Source: Mycobacterium sp. (GTDB lineage Bacteria > Actinomycetota > Actinomycetes > Mycobacteriales > Mycobacteriaceae). Taken from it: a stretch of 64,000 bases of DNA. The notes below the pieces were generated by a model. That model was not told the origin of the DNA. It saw only the letters and a list, made by a program, of their open reading frames with translations, and ran no database searches. Of the stretch, positions 53,612-62,670 are shown in pieces. The position numbers and the translations under genes are program-made. The stretch's first letter is position 1. Each line of letters starts with the position of its first letter. The stretch spans positions 124,001-188,000 of the forward strand of contig JAKFVT010000033.1 in NCBI GenBank assembly GCA_021732005.1. The letters run 5' to 3'.

Positions 53612-56593
53612 TCACACCGCGACGCTGGCCGGCACATCGGCAGGCCCGGGCATCGCCGCGGCCGACGATGTCGGATATTGCCGGGTCCGCAGGATCAGGC
53701 CCCACACGCCGAGCTCCCTGGCCCGGGCCAACAATGCCTGGTATTCGGTATCGCCGATGGTCTGCTCCCGGGTCAGGATGAACCCGCTGTAGCCAGACGA
53801 GTCGCTGACAATCGCCCAGCTGTAGTCGGTGGCGTAGTCGAGGATCCAGTAATTGCCCGGTTCCGCGCTGCTCGGCGTGCCGGAGAAGAAGCCGACATTG
53901 AGCCGGGTGTTGAACTCGTTGACCGGAACCGCCGAGCCCACGATGTTCACCGCGGGCCCGTTGGCGGTGAAGTAGTTACCGGAGTTCTGCACCCGGATGG
54001 TGCCATCCGGGTTGAGGCTGTATTGCGCCTTGTTGTTGACCAGCCCGATCGAGAAGAACTGACGCACGCTGCCCTGCTCGTACCAGGTCCCCAGGTAGTT
54101 CTGGTCCGCCGGGAGGTTGGAATCCACCGTCACCGGCGGCGGCGCAGGCAGCGTGGCCGCCCCGGCCTGACCCATGACGATCGGCTGGTTGGGGACGTAG
54201 GTGCCGTCGTTGGGGCTGCCGTAGATGCCATAGAGCGGATCGGTGGGCCCCTTGCCTGCGTAGATGTCGTTGATCCAGCCCGACGCGAACGTCCGCACCG
54301 CCGTCTTGCCTCCGGGCGGGGACGGCTTCACGATGATCGTGCTGAGCAGCTCGCCGAGCAGCCCGAAGGGATTGTTGCCTGCAATGACGTCGGTGTGTGA
54401 GCCGTTGTCGATCTGCACGCCGTAGAACTGGTTGCCGTAGAAGGCCTGCATCAGCTCGGTGGCCACCCCGTAGGCGTTCCACCGCTGCGGCGGCGCTGCG
54501 ATCTGGTAGTCCGGGATACCGGCCCCGGCCAGTGCGGTGAGTGAGTCGGTGAACAACGGATCGCGCGAGACACCGTCGAACATCACCACGCCGAGCAGGT
54601 TGTCGACCTGGTCGGTCTGGGTGATCAGCGCTCCGACCGCGGTAGCGAAGTTTCCGCCGGCGGAATGTCCGGTGAGCAGAAACTTCTCCGGCAGGGTGCC
54701 GCTGAGACCGGCAGCGTTGGCGCTGATGTTCAGCGCCGACCGGCTGTCCTGGAACATGCCGGCGACCGCTTCGCGCATCTGCTCGCCGCCCAGGTAGCAG
54801 CCCGGGCACAGCGGGGTGTTGAACCAGAAGATGTCCGGCACGACCACGATGCTGTTGGTCTCCTGGGCCAGCTGCTGAGCCGCGGTGCCGTACCAGTCGT
54901 TGAAGCCGAGGAACCCGTGCTGCAGCCAGATCACGCCGTTGGCCGCGACGGTGCCGTCGGCCTGGGTCGGGAAGTACCAGTTGGCCGGGGCGGCGTAGCC
55001 GTTCGGGCCGCAGGGGATGTTCAGAACGGACGACCCGAACCGGACACCGGTGACCCCGTTGCCGACCGAGACCACGGGATTGTTGGGGTTCAGCCCATTG
55101 TCACCGCTGTTGACCGGCGCAGGCAGCTGGGCGCCGAAGAACCTGGCGACCGTGTCGACCAGGCCCTTGACGAGCTTGTCGACCGGTCCCAGTTGGTTTG
55201 CCTCCGCGGCGGGCAGCCCGACCGCAGCCGTGGGCCCCATGATGATCTGCTGGTTGGCGGCCGGATAGAAGCCGTACTGCGGCGCCTCGGGGGTGGCGCC
55301 GGCGTACATGTCGTTGATCCAGCCGTTGCTCAGCGTGTAGACGGCTGCGGTGTTTCCGGCGGGCACCCGCTTGGTCACCAACTGCAACACCACATTGAAC
55401 AGCGGGTTGACCCCCAGCATGGAGTCGACGTGCGAGCCGTTCTGCAGGACGACGCCGATGAACGTGTCGGGAAGCGTCGCCGCCAGCACATTGGTGGTCG
55501 CGCCGAACAGGTTCCAGCTCTGCGCCGGTGCGGCGATCTGGTAGACCGGCTTGTCCGCGGCGGCCAGGTCGGCGACCTGGCTGGCGAAGGATCCGGTCAG
55601 GGCGCCGTTGGACACCCCGTCGAACATCAGCACGCCCACCAGATCGGATGGGTCGTACTGGGCGTCGGCGCCGCCCAGGTAGTCGTCGGCGACGGCGGTG
55701 GCAAAGCCACCACCTGCGGAGTGGCCGGCCAGGACGAAGCGTTCCGGGAGTGCCACCCCGGTGAAGCCGGCCGCGGTGGCGCTGCTCAGCAGTGTTGCGC
55801 GGTCCGGTCCGAGTAGGGCTGCCGCGTCCTGTTGGGTCACCTCACAGGTGAGGCAGCCACCCGAGAATGTGATGGGAATAGAGGACAGGGTCGGCGCCAC
55901 CACGATGCTGTTGGTCTGCTGCGCCAAGTCCTTGGCCAGCGCCGAGTAGAAGGTGTTGGTGGCCCCGAACCCGTGCTGAAGCCAGATGACGCCCTGGGCG
56001 TCGACGCTGCCGTCGGCCTGAGTCGGGAAGTACCAGTCGGCGGCGACGGTCTTACCGATGAACGCACCGGGCAGGTCCAGCCGGGAATGACCGACAAGCA
56101 CACCGGTCACGCCGTTGGTCGGCGCAACCGGCAGCGTCGCCGCTGTGGTCACCGGGGCGCTCGGTGTGGTGGTGGCGGCGGGGATGTTGGTGCGCGGCAC
56201 CGCCCCCAGGTTGGCGAGCACGCTGAGCGCCGCGCTGGCCAGAAGATCGGATGCCGGTGCCGACGGCGACGTGGCCAGCGACCGCATCCCGGCCCGGCGT
56301 GAGGTGGCGACGCCGGCGGTGACGGTCGTCGGCGCCGGCGTCGCGGTAGCCGTGGGGCCGGCCTTCTGCGCGGCGAGCGAGGAGCGCGCCGACCGCGTGG
56401 CGGACGACGGCGTGGACGTCCGCTTGCTCGCGCCGGTGGACTTGCCCGCGGCCGAGGACGACGCGTTCGACGACGCCTTCGAACCGGCGCTGTCGTCGTT
56501 GTCGGCATGGGCCACAGCGGAGCCGGACAGCAGGGCCGCACCCAACCCCACCACCATCGCGCCGGTGCCCAACAAGACCTGACGTTGCGTCAT
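53612..56593 (-). CDS. Secreted tandem alpha/beta-hydrolase with C-terminal lipocalin domain
   Basis: A 993-aa exported protein. Residues 1-30 form a signal peptide ending AHA; 31-155 is a low-complexity Ser/Thr/Ala linker. Hydrolase domain 1 spans about 158-490 (Ser292 in AGHSAGG, His388 in NGSHVD, CLTC at 247-250). Domain 2 spans about 511-815 (Ser644 in TGHSAGG, His733 in NGSHTD, CPGC at 596-599). Residues 828-975 are a lipocalin of the bacterial Blc type (YLGTWYEQGSVRQFF, YSLNPDGTIRVQNSG, YSWAIVSDSSGYSGFILTRE). It probably acts on lipids at the cell surface. I chose ATG 56593 with an AGCAGG ribosome-binding site. It follows a homologous gene by 103 bp. Confidence 0.85.
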   Translation of the reverse strand: MTQRQVLLGTGAMVVGLGAALLSGSAVAHADNDDSAGSKASSNASSSAAGKSTGASKRTSTPSSATRSARSSLAAQKAGPTATATPAPTTVTAGVATSRRAGMRSLATSPSAPASDLLASAALSVLANLGAVPRTNIPAATTTPSAPVTTAATLPVAPTNGVTGVLVGHSRLDLPGAFIGKTVAADWYFPTQADGSVDAQGVIWLQHGFGATNTFYSALAKDLAQQTNSIVVAPTLSSIPITFSGGCLTCEVTQQDAAALLGPDRATLLSSATAAGFTGVALPERFVLAGHSAGGGFATAVADDYLGGADAQYDPSDLVGVLMFDGVSNGALTGSFASQVADLAAADKPVYQIAAPAQSWNLFGATTNVLAATLPDTFIGVVLQNGSHVDSMLGVNPLFNVVLQLVTKRVPAGNTAAVYTLSNGWINDMYAGATPEAPQYGFYPAANQQIIMGPTAAVGLPAAEANQLGPVDKLVKGLVDTVARFFGAQLPAPVNSGDNGLNPNNPVVSVGNGVTGVRFGSSVLNIPCGPNGYAAPANWYFPTQADGTVAANGVIWLQHGFLGFNDWYGTAAQQLAQETNSIVVVPDIFWFNTPLCPGCYLGGEQMREAVAGMFQDSRSALNISANAAGLSGTLPEKFLLTGHSAGGNFATAVGALITQTDQVDNLLGVVMFDGVSRDPLFTDSLTALAGAGIPDYQIAAPPQRWNAYGVATELMQAFYGNQFYGVQIDNGSHTDVIAGNNPFGLLGELLSTIIVKPSPPGGKTAVRTFASGWINDIYAGKGPTDPLYGIYGSPNDGTYVPNQPIVMGQAGAATLPAPPPVTVDSNLPADQNYLGTWYEQGSVRQFFSIGLVNNKAQYSLNPDGTIRVQNSGNYFTANGPAVNIVGSAVPVNEFNTRLNVGFFSGTPSSAEPGNYWILDYATDYSWAIVSDSSGYSGFILTREQTIGDTEYQALLARARELGVWGLILRTRQYPTSSAAAMPGPADVPASVAV

Positions 56594-56696
56594 CGCTGAC
56601 CTGCTTCCCCAAAATTGACGATCCGGCAAAAGCTACTCAGTGCCAGCCCATTTCGGGATCGAAATCCCATCCGCGGGCCGGGATGTCATCGATTCG

Positions 56697-59114
56697 TCAG
56701 GCGGCGATCGAGCGGGCTGCCGCGGCGGCCGGCTGAGTCGGCAAGACGATGGCGGCGGTCGGCCCCATGATGATCGACTGGCCGGCCGAACCGTAGAGCC
56801 CGTACTGCGGGGAATCCGGGCCGGCGCCGACGTAGAAGTCGTTGATCCAGCCGGCCGCCAGCGTGTGCACGGCGGAGGCGTTACCGGGGGCGGACGGCCT
56901 GACGAAGATCGCGGCGAAGAAGTCGAAGAACGGGTCGGAGCCGATCACCGAGTCGGTGTGCGAGCCCTTGACCAGGACGACGCCGACGAACTGGTCCGGC
57001 CGGTCGGCGATCAGTTGCGTTGTGGTGCGGCCGAAGGCGTTCCACGACTGCGGCGGAGCGGCGATCGTGTACACGGGAATGCCGTCGAGGGCGGCCAGCG
57101 CGTCGGTGAGCCCGTTGCCGTTGGCGACGCCGTCGAACATCACCACGCCGAGTAGATGGTTGTCGTCGCCGGGCGCGAGCGACGTGATGTAGTCACTGCC
57201 CGCGGCCACGGCCAGTCCCCCGCCCGCGGAATGCCCGGAGAGCGTGAAGTCTTCAGGGAGCGTCCCCTGATATCCGGCGTTGGCGGCGCTGATGGTCAGT
57301 GCGGCGCGCCCGCCGAGGAACAGGTCGGCGACGCCCTGCTGCATCGCGGGGTTGTTGATGGTGCAGGTCGGGCAGCCCAGCGGGGCGAAGGACGGCAGCG
57401 TTGTCGTGACGACGATGCTGTTGGTCTGCTGCGCCAGGGACCGGGCCAGCACCGTGTAGAAGGACTTGGTGGCCAGGAATCCGTGCTGCAGATAGATGAT
57501 GCCGTTGGCCTGCACCGAGCCGTCGGCCTGCGTCGGGAAGTACCAATCGGCCGGGGCGTTGTAGGTCCGCGAGCCGACTCCGATGGTCAGCGTGGTGTTG
57601 CCGGTTCGCACCCCGGTCACTCCGTTGGGGGTCGGTGCCGTCACGGCCGGACCTGCGCCCACCGGTGTGACCGTGGCCGTGCTGGGCGGACCGCCGAAGA
57701 ACAGCGGCATGACGAGGGCGGTCCACTTCTTCATCAGCTTCTCGAGCGGGCCGAGCTGGCTGGCCAGCGGGGTGGGCAGCACGACCGCGGCGGCATTGCC
57801 CAGGATGATCGGTTGACCGGCGGCGCCATAGATGCCGTACTGCGGGTCGGCTGGGCCGGCCTCGGCGTAGAAGTCGTTGATCCAGCCACTGCTGAGGGTG
57901 TCGACGGCGGAGGTGTTTCCGGACGGCGAGCGCTTGGTGACCAGCTGGGCGAAGAAGTCGACCAGCGGATTACTGCCCAGCATCGCGTCGACGTGCGATC
58001 CGTTGACCAGGACGACTCCGTCGAACTGGTCGGGCCGCAGCGCCAGCAGTTGGTCGGTCGTGGAGCCGAAGGTGTTACACATCTGGGCCGGCGCCGCGAC
58101 CTGATAGACGGGGACGTCGCGGGTGTCCAGGCTGGCGATGGCTTGCGGCAGGGTGCCGTTCATGGTGACGCCGTCGTACATCACCACCCCGAGCAGATGG
58201 TTCTCGCCGGTCGGCGCGAGGGCGTCGACGTAGTAGCCACCGACCGACGACGACCATCCGCCGCCGGCTGAATGCCCGGCCAGGATGAAGTCTTGCGGCA
58301 GCACCCCGTCGTACCCGGCCTGACTTGCGCTGATGGTCAACGCCGGCCGGTCGCCGAGGAACATCGTGGCGGCGGCCTTCTGCATCGGCACGCCATAGAG
58401 CGTGCAGCCGCGGCAGGTCAGCTGCGGGAACGACGGCAGTGTCGGCGCCACCACGATGGAGTTGGTGTTCTTCGCGAGCTGGGTGGCCAGCTCCGAGTAG
58501 AACGCCTTGTCGGCGAGGAACCCGTGCTGCAGCCAGATGACGCCGTTGGCCTGCACCGAACCGTCGGCCTGGGTCGGGAAGTACCAGTCGGCGGGTGCGT
58601 TGAAGCCGCCGTTGACGGGGATCGTCAGCGTCGAGTGCCCGACCTTGACCCCGGTGACGCCGTTGGTCGCGGGCGGCGTGATGACCGCGGCCTCGGCGAG
58701 GTTCGAGGCCGCCGCGGGACGCGCGCTGGCGCCGGTCGCCGGCGGGGATGTGGTGTCGGCTGCCGTCTGCAGCGGTGTGACGCCGAGCGCGGACAGCACG
58801 CTGGTCAACACTTTCGCCGCCGGACGTGGGGTGCTCTGTCGGCTGGCCGCCGCCGTGGGTGCGGTGGCCTTGGCGGTGGGCTTCGTCGTGCGCGGGCCGG
58901 AAACGACGGCGGCGACCGAGTTGCGAGCCTTGCCGGCTGCGACAGCGGACGACTTGGTCGGCGACGTCGACGCCTGCGAGGTGGATGCGCCACCCGAATG
59001 GTCAGGGCTGCCACCGGTATCGGCGGCGGCGGTGGCAGTACCGGTCAGCAGGCCTGCGCCGATCCCGGCGAAGACGGCAACCGCCCCCCACCAGACCCGA
59101 CGGTCGCGTAGCAC
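56697..59114 (-). CDS. Secreted protein with two alpha/beta-hydrolase domains
   Basis: An 805-aa exported protein, paralogous to the neighbour downstream but without lipocalin. N-terminal signal sequence (WWGAVAVFAGIGAGLLTGTA), Ser/Thr/Ala linker to about 148, domain 1 about 150-460 (Ser282 in AGHSAGG, His374 in NGSHVD, CRGC at 234-237) and domain 2 about 497-795 (Ser629 in SGHSAGG, His719 in KGSHTD, CPTC at 581-584). Each domain has DWYFPTQADGS and WLQHGFL or a close form. I chose GTG 59114 with AGGAGGAGG 8 bp upstream. Substrate unknown; an envelope lipase or esterase is likely. Confidence 0.85.
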   Translation of the reverse strand: MLRDRRVWWGAVAVFAGIGAGLLTGTATAAADTGGSPDHSGGASTSQASTSPTKSSAVAAGKARNSVAAVVSGPRTTKPTAKATAPTAAASRQSTPRPAAKVLTSVLSALGVTPLQTAADTTSPPATGASARPAAASNLAEAAVITPPATNGVTGVKVGHSTLTIPVNGGFNAPADWYFPTQADGSVQANGVIWLQHGFLADKAFYSELATQLAKNTNSIVVAPTLPSFPQLTCRGCTLYGVPMQKAAATMFLGDRPALTISASQAGYDGVLPQDFILAGHSAGGGWSSSVGGYYVDALAPTGENHLLGVVMYDGVTMNGTLPQAIASLDTRDVPVYQVAAPAQMCNTFGSTTDQLLALRPDQFDGVVLVNGSHVDAMLGSNPLVDFFAQLVTKRSPSGNTSAVDTLSSGWINDFYAEAGPADPQYGIYGAAGQPIILGNAAAVVLPTPLASQLGPLEKLMKKWTALVMPLFFGGPPSTATVTPVGAGPAVTAPTPNGVTGVRTGNTTLTIGVGSRTYNAPADWYFPTQADGSVQANGIIYLQHGFLATKSFYTVLARSLAQQTNSIVVTTTLPSFAPLGCPTCTINNPAMQQGVADLFLGGRAALTISAANAGYQGTLPEDFTLSGHSAGGGLAVAAGSDYITSLAPGDDNHLLGVVMFDGVANGNGLTDALAALDGIPVYTIAAPPQSWNAFGRTTTQLIADRPDQFVGVVLVKGSHTDSVIGSDPFFDFFAAIFVRPSAPGNASAVHTLAAGWINDFYVGAGPDSPQYGLYGSAGQSIIMGPTAAIVLPTQPAAAAARSIAA

Positions 59115-59246
59115 GTAGTCGCCTCCTCCTGCGCGATCGGGCCAAACGCTAACCCAGCAAATCGCCGCAATAATGCGAATTGGCCAAAGCGTCATTTCCT
59201 GCGAGCGCCGCAGTCGCCCGTGCGGATCCGGGTTCTCACCCGAAAA

Positions 59247-59284
59247 GCGAAAGGCCCCAACCGAATTCGGTTGGGGCCTTTCGC
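59247..59284 (-). terminator. 38-bp perfect palindrome, terminator of mkl
   Basis: A perfect palindrome whose centre is CCAACCGAATTCGGTTGG and whose outer ends are GCGAAAGG/CCTTTCGC. It lies 17 bp after the mkl stop. The transcript would fold into an 18-bp or shorter stem; no clear U-tract follows, but position and strength suggest termination. Confidence 0.7.
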
Positions 59285-59300
59285 TGATAGTTAGCTTAGG

Positions 59301-60323
59301 TCAGTTGCCCTCTTCGCCGGCGAAGGTGTGGCTGGGCAGTTTGTGGGTGCCGTCGAGGTCGTCGCGGATGGCTTCCTGGGCGGCCGGGGGCAGGGTGTGC
59401 AGGATCTGGCGCACGCGCTCCTGGCGGCGTCGGACGGCGTCGCGTTCCGGGATGCCCGGGGTGACCGTCAACTGCGGCGGCACGCCTTCGATTTCTTCGA
59501 CACCGCCGTCGTGGTGGCCGGCGTCGACCAAGGCCTGCTCTTCGGCCATCGTCGACTCGTCCTTCTCCTCGGACATGCCGATCGGGCCGATGCGGCGACC
59601 GTTGAGGAACTGACGCACCACCGGCTCGTCACTGGTCAGCAGGACCTCGCGGGGACCGAACATGACCAGGTGCTTGCGGAACAGCATGCCGATGTTGTCG
59701 GGCACCGTACGGGCGATGTTGATGTTGTGCGTCACGATCAGGATCGTGGCGTCGATCTGAGCGTTGATGTCGATCAGCAGCTGGCTCAGGTACGCGGTGC
59801 GGACCGGGTCCAGACCGGAGTCGGGCTCGTCGCAGAGGATGATCTGCGGGTCGAGCACCAGGGAGCGGGCCAGCCCGGCGCGCTTGCGCATACCGCCGGA
59901 GATCTCACCGGGGAACTTGTTCTCGTCGCCACCCAAGCCGACCATGTCGAGCTTTTCCATGACGATCTGGCGGATTTCGCTTTCCTTCTTCTTCGTGTGC
60001 TCACGAAGCGGGAAGGCGGTGTTGTCGAAGAGGTTCATCGAGCCGAACAGTGCGCCGTCCTGGAACATGACGCCGAACAGCGTGCGGATCTCGTAGAGCT
60101 CCTTGGCCGAGCACTCGATGATGTTGGTGCCGTCGACGATGATCTTGCCGCGCTCGGGGCGCAGCAGACCGATCAACGACTTCAAGAACACGGACTTACC
60201 GGTACCCGACGGGCCCAGCAGCACGCTGACCTCACCGGCGGGGATATCGAGGGTGACGTCTTCCCAAATTCGCTGGGAACCGAATGACTTAGTCAGCCCC
60301 TCGACCTGAATAGCAATACCCAC
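59301..60323 (-). CDS. mkl: Mce-system ATP-binding protein Mkl (MceG)
   Basis: A 340-aa ABC ATPase that powers Mce lipid importers. Walker A GPSGTGKS, Q-loop FGVMFQDGALFG, signature SGGMRKRAGLARSL, Walker B IILCDEPDSGLDP, H-loop VTHN. The C-terminal 90 residues (after FLNGRRIGPIGM) are the acidic mycobacterial tail that may contact the permeases. I chose GTG 60323 with GGAAGGATC upstream. It stands alone between terminators, away from any mce operon, as in other mycobacteria. Confidence 0.94.
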   Translation of the reverse strand: MGIAIQVEGLTKSFGSQRIWEDVTLDIPAGEVSVLLGPSGTGKSVFLKSLIGLLRPERGKIIVDGTNIIECSAKELYEIRTLFGVMFQDGALFGSMNLFDNTAFPLREHTKKKESEIRQIVMEKLDMVGLGGDENKFPGEISGGMRKRAGLARSLVLDPQIILCDEPDSGLDPVRTAYLSQLLIDINAQIDATILIVTHNINIARTVPDNIGMLFRKHLVMFGPREVLLTSDEPVVRQFLNGRRIGPIGMSEEKDESTMAEEQALVDAGHHDGGVEEIEGVPPQLTVTPGIPERDAVRRRQERVRQILHTLPPAAQEAIRDDLDGTHKLPSHTFAGEEGN

Positions 60324-60381
60324 GCCAGATCCTTCCGCCCACACCGGTCAGCCACCGCCGCGATGGCCTGTGGTTTGAGTC

Positions 60382-60387
60382 ACTGTA
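60382..60387 (-). promoter_or_regulatory. Possible -10 box of mkl
   Basis: TACAGT on the minus strand, about 60 bp upstream of the mkl GTG. The -35 region 17 bp before it (GAGTGG) is weak, so this is a tentative call. Confidence 0.3.
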
Positions 60388-60515
60388 GCGCACGGCCCCT
60401 CGTGCCACTCGGGTTGTGTCACTACGGTTATTGACGCTCGTAAAACTGTGATGGTCCGGTCCGGCCCACTGGCGAGCCGTTGCGGTAACTGCACGAATGC
60501 GCCCTACAACGAGAA

Positions 60516-60539
60516 GGCCCCCGGACGAATCCGGGGGCC
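60516..60539 (-). terminator. Terminator of rplJ-rplL
   Basis: A 10-bp perfect stem GGCCCCCGGA/TCCGGGGGCC with a CGAA loop (UUCG in the transcript), followed by TTCTCG in the direction of rplL transcription. It lies 20 bp after the rplL stop. Confidence 0.8.
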
Positions 60540-60558
60540 TCCTTCGGTGATACCGAAA

Positions 60559-60948
<390 letters not shown>

Positions 60949-60985
60949 GGTGATTCCTTATCTGTGTGCTTGGTGATGGTTTGTA

Positions 60986-61525
60986 TTAGGCAGCGGGTTC
61001 TGCGGAACCCTCTGCAGCCTTCTTCTCTTGCAGAGCTGCGGCCAGGCGCGCGACCTGGGACGCGGGCGCCACGAACAGCGCCGCGGCCTGGGACTGCTTC
61101 GCCTTCATTGCGCCGGCCAGCTTGGACAGCAGCACCTCGCGCGACTCGAGATCGGCGATGCGCTCGACCTCGGAGACGGTCAGCGCGCGACCGTCCATGT
61201 AGCCGCCCTTGATGACCAGTGCCTTGTTTTCCTTGGCGAACTTCTTGATCGCCTTGGCGGCGTCGACGGGCTCTCCCTGGATGAACGCGATGGCGGTCGG
61301 ACCGGCGAAGAGATCGTCGAGACCCTCGACACCCGCCTCGGACGCCGCCCGCTTCACCAAGGTGTTCTTGGCAACGGTGTAGCTGGCCCCGGCACCCAGT
61401 GACCTACGCAGCTCGGCAAGATTGGACACCGTCAGGCCGCGGTACTCGGTGACGACGGTGGCCGTCGCCTCCTTGAACTTCTCGGCGATGTCGGCGACCG
61501 CGGTGGCCTTTTCAGGCTTAGCCAT
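60986..61525 (-). CDS. rplJ: 50S ribosomal protein L10
   Basis: L10 (179 aa) anchors L7/L12 dimers to the ribosome and binds its own leader [23 protein letters not shown] starts the conserved RNA-binding domain, with [18 protein letters not shown]. The C-terminal helices carry L7/L12 sites. I chose ATG 61525 (AGGAGG upstream); the frame continues to 61621 only through the attenuator hairpin. First gene of the rplJ-rplL operon. Confidence 0.96.
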   Translation of the reverse strand: MAKPEKATAVADIAEKFKEATATVVTEYRGLTVSNLAELRRSLGAGASYTVAKNTLVKRAASEAGVEGLDDLFAGPTAIAFIQGEPVDAAKAIKKFAKENKALVIKGGYMDGRALTVSEVERIADLESREVLLSKLAGAMKAKQSQAAALFVAPASQVARLAAALQEKKAAEGSAEPAA

Positions 61526-61591
61526 GCTTGCCTCCTCGTGATGGTTGGGACGTCCACCAACCGAAGGGCGAGAAGGCCAAGAAATCACAAA

Positions 61592-61618
61592 CGCCCCGAC
61601 ACAGGACCGGTCGGGGCG
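61592..61618 (-). terminator. Leader hairpin, possible attenuator of rplJ-rplL
   Basis: A perfect 9-bp stem CGCCCCGAC/GTCGGGGCG with a 9-nt loop, followed on the transcript by TTTGTGATTTCTT. It lies between the L10-binding leader and rplJ and could stop transcription when L10 is in excess. Confidence 0.5.
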
Positions 61619-61630
61619 CACAGATAAATA

Positions 61631-61712
61631 CTGTTACCTCGTCCTCCTGCGTGGGCCGCCCGGGAATCCGGGACCTTCAACCGATTGCTCGGTGACCGAC
61701 GGTCTTCGGTGG
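61631..61712 (-). ncRNA. L10 leader RNA (autoregulatory)
   Basis: The transcript has CCACCGAAGACCGTCGGTC, then GAAGGTCCCGGATTCCCGGG and GCCCACGCAGGAGGACGAGG, the pattern of actinobacterial L10 leaders: a kink-turn-type stem bound by L10-L12. Position directly before rplJ supports it. Assigned by pattern, not by a covariance search. Confidence 0.75.
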
Positions 61713-61721
61713 AACTGAGCA

Positions 61722-61751
61722 AGGATAGCGTGCGCTGCCCGGATCAGCCAA
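61722..61751 (-). promoter_or_regulatory. Candidate promoter of rplJ-rplL
   Basis: Minus-strand -35 TTGGCT (61751-61746), 18-bp spacer, -10 TATCCT (61727-61722). Transcription would begin near 61715, just before the L10 leader. Confidence 0.6.
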
Positions 61752-61770
61752 AACGCGTGCGAGCACCTGG

Positions 61771-62670
61771 TCAGCCGCGCAGCAGCGCGGCCGCACCGAC
61801 CAGGCCCGCCTCCCCGCCGAGCGCGGCCGGGACCACCCGCAGCCCGGACAGGAACTCCAGTCCGGCGAAGGTGTGCAACTCCTCGTGCAGCGGATCGAAC
61901 AACACGGGCCCGGCCTTGGCCACTCCGCCACCGAGGACGACGAGGTCCAGGTCGCAGACGGCACCCACCGAGGCGATCATCGCGGCGATGGCACGGGCGC
62001 CACGACTAAAAGCCGCCAGCGCCACCTGATTTCCGGACGCCGCGGCGTCGGCCAGTTCCTTGGCGTCGGTACCGTCCCAGCCCTGCGACCGGGCCCACTG
62101 CGCCAGATGCGGTCCGCTGGCGATCGCTTCCACACAACCGCGGCCGCCGCAGGTGCAGGGCGGTCCGTCGGTGTCGACGACGACGTGGCCGACGTGACCG
62201 GCGTTGCCGGTGCGCCCGTGGTACGGCACGCCGTCGAGGATCAGTCCGCCGCCGATCCCGGTGGACACGACCATGCCGAGCAGGAACGCGGCGCCTTGGC
62301 CGGCCCCGCGCCAATGCTCGCCCAGCGCCATGCACAGCCCGTCGCCGCCGAGGCGCACCGGCACATCGGGGACGGCCGCGACCACTCGTTCGACGACCGG
62401 GAAGTCACGCCACGCGGGGATGTTGATGGGGCTGATGGTTCCGTCCGGTAGGTGGATCGGGCCGGCTGAGGAGATACCGACACCGTCGACCGGGCCGCCC
62501 CCCTCGGCGAGCGCGTCGGCGATGGCGCGAGCGGCCGCGGCCCACACCTGGTCGGGGTCGTCGGTGTGCGGGGTCGGCTGGCGGGCTTCGTATCGCAGGC
62601 TGCCGTCGACGCCGACGAGGCCGGCGGCGATCTTCGTGCCGCCGATGTCGACGGCGAGCGTCGTGACCAT
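61771..62670 (-). CDS. ROK-family sugar kinase (glucokinase-like)
   Basis: A 299-aa kinase. The ATP motif is LAVDIGGTKIAAGLVG, the sugar site includes GDGLCMALGEHWRGAG, and the zinc motif GHVVVDTDGPPCTCGGRGCVEAIASG has the CxCGxxGCxE signature of ROK kinases. It probably phosphorylates glucose or a related sugar. It follows the SurA-like gene (stop and start share one base, TGATG) and the alpha-mannosidase, which may supply its sugar. I chose ATG 62670. Confidence 0.9.
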   Translation of the reverse strand: MVTTLAVDIGGTKIAAGLVGVDGSLRYEARQPTPHTDDPDQVWAAAARAIADALAEGGGPVDGVGISSAGPIHLPDGTISPINIPAWRDFPVVERVVAAVPDVPVRLGGDGLCMALGEHWRGAGQGAAFLLGMVVSTGIGGGLILDGVPYHGRTGNAGHVGHVVVDTDGPPCTCGGRGCVEAIASGPHLAQWARSQGWDGTDAKELADAAASGNQVALAAFSRGARAIAAMIASVGAVCDLDLVVLGGGVAKAGPVLFDPLHEELHTFAGLEFLSGLRVVPAALGGEAGLVGAAALLRG

